Source of the DNA: CAZWCE01 sp964632505
GTDB taxonomy: Bacteria; Planctomycetota; Planctomycetia; Pirellulales; Thermoguttaceae
Length of the DNA: 64,000 bases
Assembly (NCBI GenBank): GCA_964632505.1
Contig: CAZWCE010000014.1
Span: 1-64,000 of the forward strand
Direction of reading: 5' to 3'
How positions within the stretch are numbered: position 1 is the first letter of the stretch; the number at the start of each line of letters is the position of its first letter. The position numbers were made by a program, and so were the translations under genes. Under the pieces are notes generated by a model that was not told the DNA's origin, made no database searches, and saw nothing but the letters and a program-made list of their open reading frames with translations. Shown here piece after piece: positions 52,840-61,178 of the stretch.

Positions 52840-54009
52840 TTACAGCACTTGGGCGCCTTCTGCGGGTCGGGTAAGAAAAAGCGTCGGCTCGATGCCCCAC
52901 TGATCGAGATATCGCCGGCGGAAGGTTTTCATGATCGTTTCGGCCTGTTCGATCCGCACCAACGAAACGGTGCAACCTCCGAAGCCGCCCCCGGTCATAC
53001 GAGATCCGATCACTCCATTTTCGCTGCCCAATTCCCGGGCCACCTCGACGAGAAAATCCAGTTCCGGACAACTCACCTCGTAATCATCGCGCAAGGAATC
53101 GTGACCAGCATACATGTGACGCCCGCAACTTTCCCAGTCGCCTTCGACCAAAGCATCGGCCATCGCCAAGGTGCGGTCATTCTCCCCGATGACGTGTCGG
53201 GCCCGGCGGAATTGCGTCGGCTCCATGCGATCCTCGGCGGCCAAGAGCATTTTCATCGAGGCATCGCGTAGCGCAGGCACGCCGAGGAATTGCGCCGCCT
53301 CCTCGCACTGCGCCCGACGTTCCGGGTATTCGCTGCCGGTCAATTCGTGCTTGACGTTCGTATTGGCGATGAGCACGCCCACCGAAGGATCGGAAAGTGG
53401 AATATGCTTCGGCTCGCGTGAGCGACAATCGAGCAGCATCGCGTGGTCCTTCTTGCCGAAGGTCGCGATGAACTGGTCCATCACGCCGCAGGGCATCTTC
53501 GCGTACTCGTGTTCCGCCTTCTGACAAAGCAGCGCCTTGTCGACCGGGTCGAGAGTTTTTCCGGTCATCGCTTCCATCAGCGTCGCCACCGCAACTTCCA
53601 AAGAAGCACTGCTGGAAAGACCGCCTCCGAGGGGAACATCGCTACGGATGACGGCGGTGAAATGGTCCGGCTGAAGCCCTTCTTTCAGGCATTGAGCCAC
53701 CACCCCCTGCACGTAACTCGACCACTTGACTTCTTCGGCGGGGCGACTGCTGTGGTCGATGAGGATCGGGGCTTCTTCCTCCATTTGAAGGCTCTCGACC
53801 CGAGTGGCGCCCTCCGCCGGACCGGCGGCGATTATCGTATACCGCTCGATCGCCAGTGGGAAAACAAAACCGTCGTTGTAATCGGTATGTTCTCCGATAA
53901 GATTGACCCGACCCGGCGCGGCGGTGATCCATCGGGGGGCTTGTCCGCGTCGGTTCCGGTAAGCCTGTTTGGTCTCCTCGACATGTTTCTGGAACGATTG
54001 AGCACTCAT
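52840..54009 (-). CDS. galK: Galactokinase
   Basis: 389 residues from 54009. GHMP-kinase motifs are intact: APGRVNLIGEHTDYNDG (~30-46), PLGGGLSSSASLEVA (around 120-134) and RMTGGGFGGCTVSLV near 340. Galactokinase phosphorylates galactose to galactose-1-phosphate with ATP in the Leloir pathway. No galT or galE is adjacent, so the gene stands alone among unrelated neighbours; the 76-nt gap to the upstream radical SAM gene makes co-transcription possible. Length and motifs leave little doubt about the family; a related sugar kinase is the only alternative. Confidence 0.93.
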   Translation of the reverse strand: MSAQSFQKHVEETKQAYRNRRGQAPRWITAAPGRVNLIGEHTDYNDGFVFPLAIERYTIIAAGPAEGATRVESLQMEEEAPILIDHSSRPAEEVKWSSYVQGVVAQCLKEGLQPDHFTAVIRSDVPLGGGLSSSASLEVAVATLMEAMTGKTLDPVDKALLCQKAEHEYAKMPCGVMDQFIATFGKKDHAMLLDCRSREPKHIPLSDPSVGVLIANTNVKHELTGSEYPERRAQCEEAAQFLGVPALRDASMKMLLAAEDRMEPTQFRRARHVIGENDRTLAMADALVEGDWESCGRHMYAGHDSLRDDYEVSCPELDFLVEVARELGSENGVIGSRMTGGGFGGCTVSLVRIEQAETIMKTFRRRYLDQWGIEPTLFLTRPAEGAQVL

Positions 54010-54084
54010 ATGGATTTCACCTTCTCCACACTCCAAGAGGAATCGCCACATCCGATCATGAAGAAATCATCGGAAAAAAGCCGC

Positions 54085-55299
54085 CTACGGTTCGACCACC
54101 GGGTCCTGCCCGACTTGATAGACGCAATGGGGCTCCGGACCCAGCGGATCGCCGGTCAAGGCATACGCCCGGGCACGACTGCCTCCGCAGACATAACGAT
54201 ATTCACAGGCCCCGCATATCCCTTTGTACTGGTCGGGATCCTGAAGCGACCGAAACGTCGGGTGATGCTGATAGGTATCGACGACCGAGTCCTGCGGAAA
54301 TTTCCCGCAAACCAGCGGCAAAAAACCGGCAGGAAAGATTTCACCGTTGTGGGCCAAGAACATGATGCCCCGACCGTCGGTCACTCCCAAAGGCGCACGA
54401 TGCATTTTTCCTCGGTGGACCGCTTCCGATCGGCTCTCTTGCCCCGGAATCCTATGGGCATCTTCCAGCGGGGCCCGATCCCGGCGAGCCGCTTCCGCCC
54501 CCGGATGCCCCGAAGAGCCGGGCGCCGCAAGCGGATTGCCGCCCTGCCGCAAAACATAGCGTCGATAATGAGGTGCCTCGGTCGTCTTGACCGCATACGG
54601 TTTCGTCTGGGCGTGGTGCCAGAGCTTCTCGAAGGCGATCTCGTACTCTTCCGGCTCGATGCTCTTCTCTTCCACTCCCCGGCCGACGGCGACCAGAAAG
54701 AACGCCGACCACATGGCGATCTTCTGCTCAGCCAGCAGCTTGGCGATCGCATCGATCTGATCGAAATTCCGCCGTGTGATCGTCGTATTCACTTGCACCG
54801 GCATGTCCAAAGCGGCGGCATTTTGGAGCATTTCCATCGTCTTTTCGAAGCTCCCTTCGAAGCCACGGAAAGCGTCGTGGGTGGCTGCGTCGACACCGTC
54901 GAGACTGATGCCGAGCGCATGCACCCCGGAATGCTTCGCTTCGTCGAACGCCTCGCGGGTAGCCAGCGGGGTGGCCGAGGGCGTGAGCGCCACCTGAATT
55001 TGCTGTTCGACGGCATGCCGGATCAGTTCGAAAAGATCCTTCCGCTTCAGCGGATCCCCGCCGGTGAAGCAGAGGGTCGGCTTGCGGGGAAAGGTGGCCA
55101 CCTGATCGATCAACGCCAACGACTGCTCGGAAGAGAGCTCGTCCGAGGCCGCCTCTTCCTGCGCCGATGCCCGGCAATGCTTGCAAACCAAGTCGCAAGC
55201 CTGGGTCACCTCATAGTAGAACATCAGAGGATTCCGGTGAAAATCTTCCCGCGTATAAGGTTGATGGAGCATCGCTCTTTGAAAGACCTTTCTATCCAT
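54085..55299 (-). CDS. Radical SAM/SPASM domain protein
   Basis: 404 residues. The radical SAM motif is CX3CX2C at C35/C39/C42 (ACDLVCKHCRA), followed by a TPTLCFTGGDPL segment and a TIM-barrel. The C-terminal SPASM-type cysteines (CGKF; GICGACEYRYVCGGSRARAYA; EPHCVYQ) bind auxiliary Fe-S clusters. Family members include peptide-modifying enzymes and heme-biosynthesis (AhbD-like) or tungsten/molybdenum-cofactor-type maturation enzymes. This one resembles a group of uncharacterised SPASM proteins. No small precursor peptide is visible next to it. It lies between galK and a lipoprotein gene. Function not determined. Confidence 0.85.
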   Translation of the reverse strand: MDRKVFQRAMLHQPYTREDFHRNPLMFYYEVTQACDLVCKHCRASAQEEAASDELSSEQSLALIDQVATFPRKPTLCFTGGDPLKRKDLFELIRHAVEQQIQVALTPSATPLATREAFDEAKHSGVHALGISLDGVDAATHDAFRGFEGSFEKTMEMLQNAAALDMPVQVNTTITRRNFDQIDAIAKLLAEQKIAMWSAFFLVAVGRGVEEKSIEPEEYEIAFEKLWHHAQTKPYAVKTTEAPHYRRYVLRQGGNPLAAPGSSGHPGAEAARRDRAPLEDAHRIPGQESRSEAVHRGKMHRAPLGVTDGRGIMFLAHNGEIFPAGFLPLVCGKFPQDSVVDTYQHHPTFRSLQDPDQYKGICGACEYRYVCGGSRARAYALTGDPLGPEPHCVYQVGQDPVVEP

Positions 55300-55479
55300 C
55301 CAGAGGGAGCCTGTCCCCCAGCGTGATCATCACCGCCGGCGGTGAGATTTCTCAACCGGCGGACCAATGGTTTTCGAGTACAGCTCCAGCATACTGCAAC
55401 CTCGGGGGAGTGTCCACCATGGGAGGGACTTCTCCGGGAGGTCGAGTGGAGAGATTTTCCGAAGAAGAACTTCGGGGAA

Positions 55480-57228
55480 CTATTCATCGGACCGGAGCAT
55501 GCGCTGTTCGTTCCGACGCATCTCTTCGAGCGTGACGTCGCTTTCCATCGAGTGCTTGGTCGCCGAACCGTCGCTCATGGAAGCCGGGGGAGCGATCTGT
55601 TTCAAGACGATGTCATCGAAATCGACCTTTCCCCCGCCGAGATAGGCGTAAAGCATCACGCGGCCTTCGCGGGGAGTGTAACGGGTATGGCGAGGGGTGA
55701 AATCCTGTCGATGGGCATGCCAACGATTCGTTTCCCCATAGAGATTCTGCTGACTGCGGTAGCATTCCCGCATTTGTGCCGAGGGCGTTTCCTCGCCGGA
55801 GCTGTCTTCGCCGACGGGGCGATAGCGCGAAGGCATTGCGGCGTAGCACTTGATGAAAATGATCGGCTTGGGACCACTCGTGCGAAAGCGACAAGCGAAG
55901 CGGTATTTCGCCCCTTCCTCGATCGGAAACGGTTTGCTGTAGTACATCACGCCGTAACCGTTGCCTTCTTCCGGGCCGAACTGCAAACGGAGCACTTTGT
56001 TTCCCGGATCCTCCGGATCGTCGATCCAACGGACCAGGTCGCCCAGCGGTTCGCGCAACTGCCCCCCGCGCGATTCCCATCCCTTGGGAACGCCGTTTGC
56101 CCCGTGCTGAAAACCTCCCCCCTCGACGAGGTTCGGCGATTCCTTCCATCGGCGTTCTTCTTCTGCCAGACGTTCTCTCTCGTGAGTCGACACGCCGTGA
56201 AGCGATTCGAGCATCTGCTTCACGTAAAGATGGGGGATTTCGCTGACCGTTTCGGTACGGGCATTTTCGATTTCATAGATCACCCGGGGAGGTTCTTCCG
56301 AAAAGTCGACGCACTTGATTGAAAGATCGTAGACGTCCCATTCGTGCCCGGGCACCCGTTCCAATCGTCCCCAGATGCCGATGTCGCCCTGAAAATGATC
56401 TCGGACGATCTTCTCCATCTCCTCCAGCGAACGTTCCGGAGCTGGATCGGCGGAGACCATTTGGCAGACCGACCGGACATCCTGCATCGACTCGGGAATG
56501 ACGAAAGCCCCCTTCCGATCGAGTTTCTTCCAGATCATGTCGCCGACCATCGCGCCGTAACGCCCCTGGTCGAACTCCGAAACGAAATCGAATGGGATCA
56601 CGACCTTGTTTTCCGGATCCCTTCCGGAATCGCCCGCCGCTTCAGGGACGCCGGCGACCGTTTCCGAGACCACCTCCGAAGGCGATTTCAAAGGAGGAGC
56701 GGCGCCAGGTTCCTCGACGGTCGTTTTTTTCTCATGACTTTCGGTCTTTTCCTTTGCTTCGGTCAAATCCGACCCTTCACGTTTCTCGGGGAAATGTTGG
56801 CGCACATAGTTTCGGTCGTTGCTGGAGAGCGATGCGATCGCGATCACTTCGCCCGTTCCTTCCGGCGTTTGCAGGCAGGCTTTTGCTCCTTGGACGGTGA
56901 TCAACTCCCCGCGTGCGACGATTTCCCCGGCCCTGTTCTTCCACAGCCGAACGCCGGTTTCCTCATCTCCTTTCGACGTTGCTTGAGGAGACTCGTCGGA
57001 GGAGTCCGGCTCAAGAGTGGTTTCCTCGAAGGGGGAGTTCTCGGAAGTGGTCGCCGGCATTTCGCCTTCGTTGACGGGCGAAGAATCTTTATCTCCGCAA
57101 CCGGCGAGGATAATCGTACACAAAAAAGCGATGCCGATGAGACCGCTTCTTATCGGAAAAAGGTTCTTGGGCGACATCCCCGAACGATCGCCTCTCGGCT
57201 GTGGGTGACGGATCTTCAAAATCAGCAT
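55480..57228 (-). CDS. Lipoprotein with SHD1-like domain, downstream of the giant membrane protein
   Basis: 582 residues from 57228; the shorter start at 57177 (MSPKNLF) gives a tighter lipoprotein signal and is an alternative. Acylated cysteine C44 (LAGC). Residues ~45-90 are Glu/Ser/Thr-rich. Residues ~94-145 resemble an SHD1 (SLA1 homology) domain (VRLWKNRAGEIVARGELI and VIAIASLSSNDRNYV), a small domain frequent in planctomycetes. The middle (~190-340) is uncharacterised, and the C-terminal ~200 residues look like a beta-sandwich (NLVEGGGFQHGANGVP, RLQFGPEEGNGYGVMYYS) as in carbohydrate-binding modules. The ATG lies two bases after the stop of the giant membrane-protein gene (TGA-AG-ATG), so it is translationally coupled. 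Confidence 0.75.
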   Translation of the reverse strand: MLILKIRHPQPRGDRSGMSPKNLFPIRSGLIGIAFLCTIILAGCGDKDSSPVNEGEMPATTSENSPFEETTLEPDSSDESPQATSKGDEETGVRLWKNRAGEIVARGELITVQGAKACLQTPEGTGEVIAIASLSSNDRNYVRQHFPEKREGSDLTEAKEKTESHEKKTTVEEPGAAPPLKSPSEVVSETVAGVPEAAGDSGRDPENKVVIPFDFVSEFDQGRYGAMVGDMIWKKLDRKGAFVIPESMQDVRSVCQMVSADPAPERSLEEMEKIVRDHFQGDIGIWGRLERVPGHEWDVYDLSIKCVDFSEEPPRVIYEIENARTETVSEIPHLYVKQMLESLHGVSTHERERLAEEERRWKESPNLVEGGGFQHGANGVPKGWESRGGQLREPLGDLVRWIDDPEDPGNKVLRLQFGPEEGNGYGVMYYSKPFPIEEGAKYRFACRFRTSGPKPIIFIKCYAAMPSRYRPVGEDSSGEETPSAQMRECYRSQQNLYGETNRWHAHRQDFTPRHTRYTPREGRVMLYAYLGGGKVDFDDIVLKQIAPPASMSDGSATKHSMESDVTLEEMRRNEQRMLRSDE

Positions 57229-57230
57229 CT

Positions 57231-60200
57231 TCAGGGTTGCTTCTCCTCGTCGGGCGTGTTTTGGGGAGTGAGTTCGATCGGCCCGTCGGTATCTTGCGCA
57301 GAGAGATTCCGAAAATAGATCTGATTCAGCGATCCCCATCCCGAGGGAGAAGGATCGTCGCTTCCCGAAACGAGCTCCTCTTGCACATTGGTCGGCAAGT
57401 TGACCGATCGATCTTCGCGGAGGACGAAATCACCCTCGAGATGTCGTTTGACGCCGTCGAGGCCGTCGAGCACCACTTCTCGTCGGCGGAGGGCATTGCG
57501 GTAACGTCCGGCCTTCAGGTCGCGTTCCACCTGATTCATCACTTCGATCATCCGTTGCAGATCGGTGTGATGATATCCCATGACGCGGAAATGCTCCAAA
57601 TCGATCCCCTCGGCCTTGTTCCTGAGATCGGCCTGTTTTCCCGCAAGGCGGTTCATTTCCCTTTGTCCTCGAGCATTCGCCTGAGGTCCTTCAAGCCCCG
57701 CCCCTCCTGCGCCGCTTTCCTTGCCTCCGCCGGTGGCGCCCCCGGTGGGATCCTTGCTGTGGTCCTTGATTTGCCCTTTGACATAGGGATCGGGGGTCAG
57801 CCGCGTCGGCGTCTTACGGCCGCCTTTGCCCACGGCTTCATTGCCGACGAACTCTCCGCTCGATTTTCCCTGCCGGCCTTCACCGGCGCGCCCTCCGATC
57901 TCACTGCTGTTCGGCAGTCGGTTTCCGGTCGCCCCTTTGGCGCTCATGTTCGAGATCGGTCCGTCGGCCACGTCCCATCCGGCCCCCTTGTCCAACGAGT
58001 CGGCCGCACTGGAAGAAACGTCCTCCATCTCATCGAAGAGGTCTTCTTCCTCTTCCATCAGTTCGCCGATCAAATCCTCCAGTTCCCCGGGAAGCTCCGC
58101 CATCGGCGCCTCCTTGCCGGCATCGCTGAGCGACTCCTCCTGGCTCCAACGTTCTCGATCGGGGGTGTCGGGCAGCCACTTTTCCGTGTTCGACATCAGC
58201 TCTTGAAACTCTTCCGCCGACACTTCCCCCAATTGTTCCAACGGAACGGCGATGTCTTTCGTCTTTTCCAGAAGCGAACCTTTCTTCTGCTGGATCTCCG
58301 TCTGGATTTCGACCAACTCTTCCAAGAGCGAGGGGTTCGCGAAATCCTGTTCGGGAAGTTTGCTCAGATCGGTATTCAGCTCGGTCATGAACTTTTCCCA
58401 GGCATCCTCCGCCGCCTGGAGTTGCTTGGAAAGCTGCTCCTCCTTTTCACTGAAATCCTCCACCGGAGCCTTCGCCAGATTCTCGGAAGCCTCGATCACC
58501 TTTTTCTGTTGCTCAAGCGCTTCATTCAAGGCGTCGTCCAAGGCGGCCATTTTCTCTTTGCTGTCGTCCGGCAGATCGGAGCTGCTCCGGTAGCCGATTT
58601 CCTCAAGGGCTTCTGCCCGAGCGTGCCGGGCGATTTGCAGTAGATTGCGGAGCTTCGTGATGATCTCGGTTTGTGTTTGAACGAGTCCATCAAGCGGGGT
58701 AGTGAACTCTTCCAACTTCTCGACGGCTGCCAGACGATCGGCCTGATCGATGGCGGTCAGCATCTCGGAGAATGCCATTTCACTCAATGCCCGATGGATC
58801 AACTGATCTTCGCTGCGCGACGTTTCGGCAAACATCTTCACGACTTTGATCGCCTCCTTTTGCAGATCGATCTGTCCCCCGCGTATTTCTTGGGCGAGAC
58901 GCCGGCGGCCTCCCACCGCCTCGCTCATTCGCAATCTCGTCGATTGGGCCTGAACCCGCACTTGTTTTTCGAGCAGTTGGAAGACCGCCTCCTTGAGCCG
59001 GTCGCGCTCCTGGAGAATCTCCTCCGCCGCGCGCTCCAGATCGACCACTTCGATCGACCGCCAAGGACTCACCGTTTCCTGAGGGCCGACATCGAGCCCC
59101 CAGTTCCTCACCTTCCGCTGGTCTCGAGCGACCAGGCGTAAGAGTATTTTTTGGCCCGACTTCACGCCATGATCGGACAAGGGCAAGTCGAACCGGACCT
59201 GCTTCGCCTTCTCTTGCGCTACCGGCCACTGATGGATCGATACCGCCGAAGTTTCGGGAATCGCAGTTTGGGAACCGGAAGGAACCTCCGCCTGCGTGTC
59301 GGTTTCACTGCTGAAGGAGGAGTCCATCGGATTTTCGGGGGAGGGGGACTCTCCTTCGCCGAAAAGCGTGGCCGCCGCCCGATCGGTCTCCCCAGATGCC
59401 ACCGTCTGTTCAGTCGCCGGAGCCTCACTCTCGAGGATCTTCATCTCGAGTTCCGCTTCGCCGAGACCGTAATCGTCGCGGAATCGGGCCGCCACGAGGA
59501 TCGTCTCATTCGGATTTGCCTTGCTCTGCTTGCGAGGTTGGAGCCATTCCACCACCGGCGGCTGGTCGGGCAGTACATGCACATGGTGAATGCGCGGATG
59601 GGGATCGGAAAAGCGTCCGTTGCTCAAATGGATCTGGTAACTCGTGTCGCGAAGGAGCGGCATCTCGGCCAACAAAGCATTTCCCTGATCGACGACCTTG
59701 CCGGTGGTCCCGCCTCCTTTCCAATCGAGCCTCCCCCGCGTGATGGGCACCGAGGGCACCACCCGCAGTTCGGCGAGCGTATATTGGGGAGCGGAAAGGT
59801 CGCCGACTTTCTGCACGAGCTCCTCCGGTTCCCGGTGCATGTATTCCGGAAAGACGTAGCGGACGGCGACTTCGCGGACGGTCGGTTTTTCGAGCACTCG
59901 GACCGTGAACCATCGGGTTTGGGAATCGCCGACTTCAATCCGATATTTCAATTCCTGCGCAATCGACGGCAACCGGACGAAGAACGTACGATCGTCCTGG
60001 GAAACCTCCCCGGCGGGCGGTGCTTCCGAAGATGCTTCCTTCCCGTCGGGCCGGAGCATCGAAAGATGTTCCTCCTCTTTCTTTCCCGACCGTCGCAAGA
60101 AGAGATGCGCCTCTTCGATGTCTCCTTCATATTCGTTCGGCGGAATCGCCCTCGCGCGAATCTCCAGCGGTTCGCCCAGCAGTGTTTCGACATCGCCGGG

Positions 60201-60827
60201 TTCGACTTCGATTGTCACCTCGCCCACCGAGGGAACGAACTTCCACGGTTGCAGGAGTCTCCCGGAAGCGGAGCTCCAGTTGGGAAAAAGAAACGGACCG
60301 GAAAAAGCGAACACGAGGACCAACCCCAGCACCAGGCAGGCTTCCACGAAGTCGCGCGGGGTCTGAAGGCAGTAGCGAAAACGCCGTAAGCGCGATTCTC
60401 GTTTCGAAGCTTGGTGCAAAGGAAATTCCTTGAGGCGGGCGGCCGCTTCGTTAACCGCGGCGAAGGCGAACGTTCGATTGCCGAGACGCGTGGTTTCCGA
60501 GAGTTGGACCAAATTGATTAAATCGCTGCCGAGTTCGGGGAATTCCACTTCCAAGCACCGTGCGGTTCCGGCCAGCGTTCGCTGCTGGCGCATCAATCGC
60601 CGCAAGACCAGAAAGAAGAGCACCGAGGTTGCACCAATCCAAAAAAGAAAGAGCCATCCCAAGATCTTCTGTGAAAAGTGGAATATCGAATCGCCCGCCA
60701 TCATCCCCACAAGTAAGAGCAACGAAAGCGAAACCGCCCACGTCGCGGTGCTCAATAGAGAAAAGAGCCACCACTGCTGTCGGATGTCGTCCAGTCGTTC
60801 CAGAAGCCGTTGAGCAAGGGGGGACAC
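57231..60827 (-). CDS. Giant DUF4175-like membrane protein
   Basis: 1198 residues. The start is a GTG at 60827, supported by AGGAAGGAGT seven bases upstream; a longer frame to an ATG at 60893 lacks a ribosome-binding site. Three TM helices are near the N-terminus (~12-38, ~48-72 and ~143-165), then a beta-rich periplasmic region (~190-500; FLRRSGKKEEEHLSML, VRYVFPEYMHREPEEL), a long coiled-coil region (~620-900, heptad-like Glu/Leu/Lys) and a Gly-rich disordered end. The plan resembles DUF4175 proteins, which in planctomycetes often lie near DUF58/MoxR gene sets; none is visible here. Role unknown, membrane location firm. Confidence 0.75.
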   Translation of the reverse strand: MSPLAQRLLERLDDIRQQWWLFSLLSTATWAVSLSLLLLVGMMAGDSIFHFSQKILGWLFLFWIGATSVLFFLVLRRLMRQQRTLAGTARCLEVEFPELGSDLINLVQLSETTRLGNRTFAFAAVNEAAARLKEFPLHQASKRESRLRRFRYCLQTPRDFVEACLVLGLVLVFAFSGPFLFPNWSSASGRLLQPWKFVPSVGEVTIEVEPGDVETLLGEPLEIRARAIPPNEYEGDIEEAHLFLRRSGKKEEEHLSMLRPDGKEASSEAPPAGEVSQDDRTFFVRLPSIAQELKYRIEVGDSQTRWFTVRVLEKPTVREVAVRYVFPEYMHREPEELVQKVGDLSAPQYTLAELRVVPSVPITRGRLDWKGGGTTGKVVDQGNALLAEMPLLRDTSYQIHLSNGRFSDPHPRIHHVHVLPDQPPVVEWLQPRKQSKANPNETILVAARFRDDYGLGEAELEMKILESEAPATEQTVASGETDRAAATLFGEGESPSPENPMDSSFSSETDTQAEVPSGSQTAIPETSAVSIHQWPVAQEKAKQVRFDLPLSDHGVKSGQKILLRLVARDQRKVRNWGLDVGPQETVSPWRSIEVVDLERAAEEILQERDRLKEAVFQLLEKQVRVQAQSTRLRMSEAVGGRRRLAQEIRGGQIDLQKEAIKVVKMFAETSRSEDQLIHRALSEMAFSEMLTAIDQADRLAAVEKLEEFTTPLDGLVQTQTEIITKLRNLLQIARHARAEALEEIGYRSSSDLPDDSKEKMAALDDALNEALEQQKKVIEASENLAKAPVEDFSEKEEQLSKQLQAAEDAWEKFMTELNTDLSKLPEQDFANPSLLEELVEIQTEIQQKKGSLLEKTKDIAVPLEQLGEVSAEEFQELMSNTEKWLPDTPDRERWSQEESLSDAGKEAPMAELPGELEDLIGELMEEEEDLFDEMEDVSSSAADSLDKGAGWDVADGPISNMSAKGATGNRLPNSSEIGGRAGEGRQGKSSGEFVGNEAVGKGGRKTPTRLTPDPYVKGQIKDHSKDPTGGATGGGKESGAGGAGLEGPQANARGQREMNRLAGKQADLRNKAEGIDLEHFRVMGYHHTDLQRMIEVMNQVERDLKAGRYRNALRRREVVLDGLDGVKRHLEGDFVLREDRSVNLPTNVQEELVSGSDDPSPSGWGSLNQIYFRNLSAQDTDGPIELTPQNTPDEEKQP

Positions 60828-61178
60828 GATCGACTCCTTCCTGCAATAAGGCAGGGCGAATCCACCTGAAGATCCAAAAAAGATCGCAATCAAACAGCCA
60901 ATTTCCCGAGATGAGAATGGACCGAAAAGTCAAGAATCGAGAAACGACGGAAGAGGAAAACATGATTATTTTTTCTCAGCCATCCTGTTATATATTCTAC
61001 GTGAATCAGTCGGGGAAATCAAGATGATTTCACGCACGGCCGCACTTCCGTAGCCTTCTATTGAGCGTCGAATCGATAGGGACCCGGGCGAACAGCGAGA
61101 GCCCGGCCCAACGGGCGTCACGGCATGAACCGAGGGGCCACTATGGATGCGAACATGAATAGCTCTTTCTGTATCGAT
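60828..61178. other. Region between the giant membrane-protein gene and nadE
   Basis: About 350 nt. Its right part is copy B of the structured element (61059-61161), ending 18 nt from the nadE stop. The left part is AT-richer and probably holds the promoter of the giant membrane-protein gene. No gene seen. Confidence 0.5.
61059..61161 (+). ncRNA. Structured RNA element, copy B
   Basis: 103 nt, plus strand, the second copy of the element at 34378-34482. Outer pairs TATT (61059-61062)/AATA (61158-61161) and TCG-ATC (61068-61070, 61072-61074)/GAT-CGA (61146-61148, 61150-61152) around a single mismatch. Hairpin GCCCG (61101-61105)/CGGGC (61112-61116) with loop GCCCAA. An alternative helix CCGGGC (61084-61089)/GCCCGG (61101-61106) excludes it. 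GGGC at 61135-61138 could pair with the GCCC of the loop. Compared with copy A the differences in the hairpin keep pairing. It lies convergent to nadE. Confidence 0.6.

Noticed and set aside
51159..52874. A 571-residue open frame on the plus strand opposite the PduS-like gene
   Set aside because: The minus strand has intact flavin and ferredoxin motifs; the plus frame has no signal, domain or ribosome-binding site.
53443..55326. A 627-residue open frame on the plus strand across galK and the radical SAM gene
   Set aside because: It is the complement of two genes with clear catalytic motifs, spans their intergenic gap, has no ribosome-binding site and no family resemblance; long antisense frames are common in GC-rich DNA.
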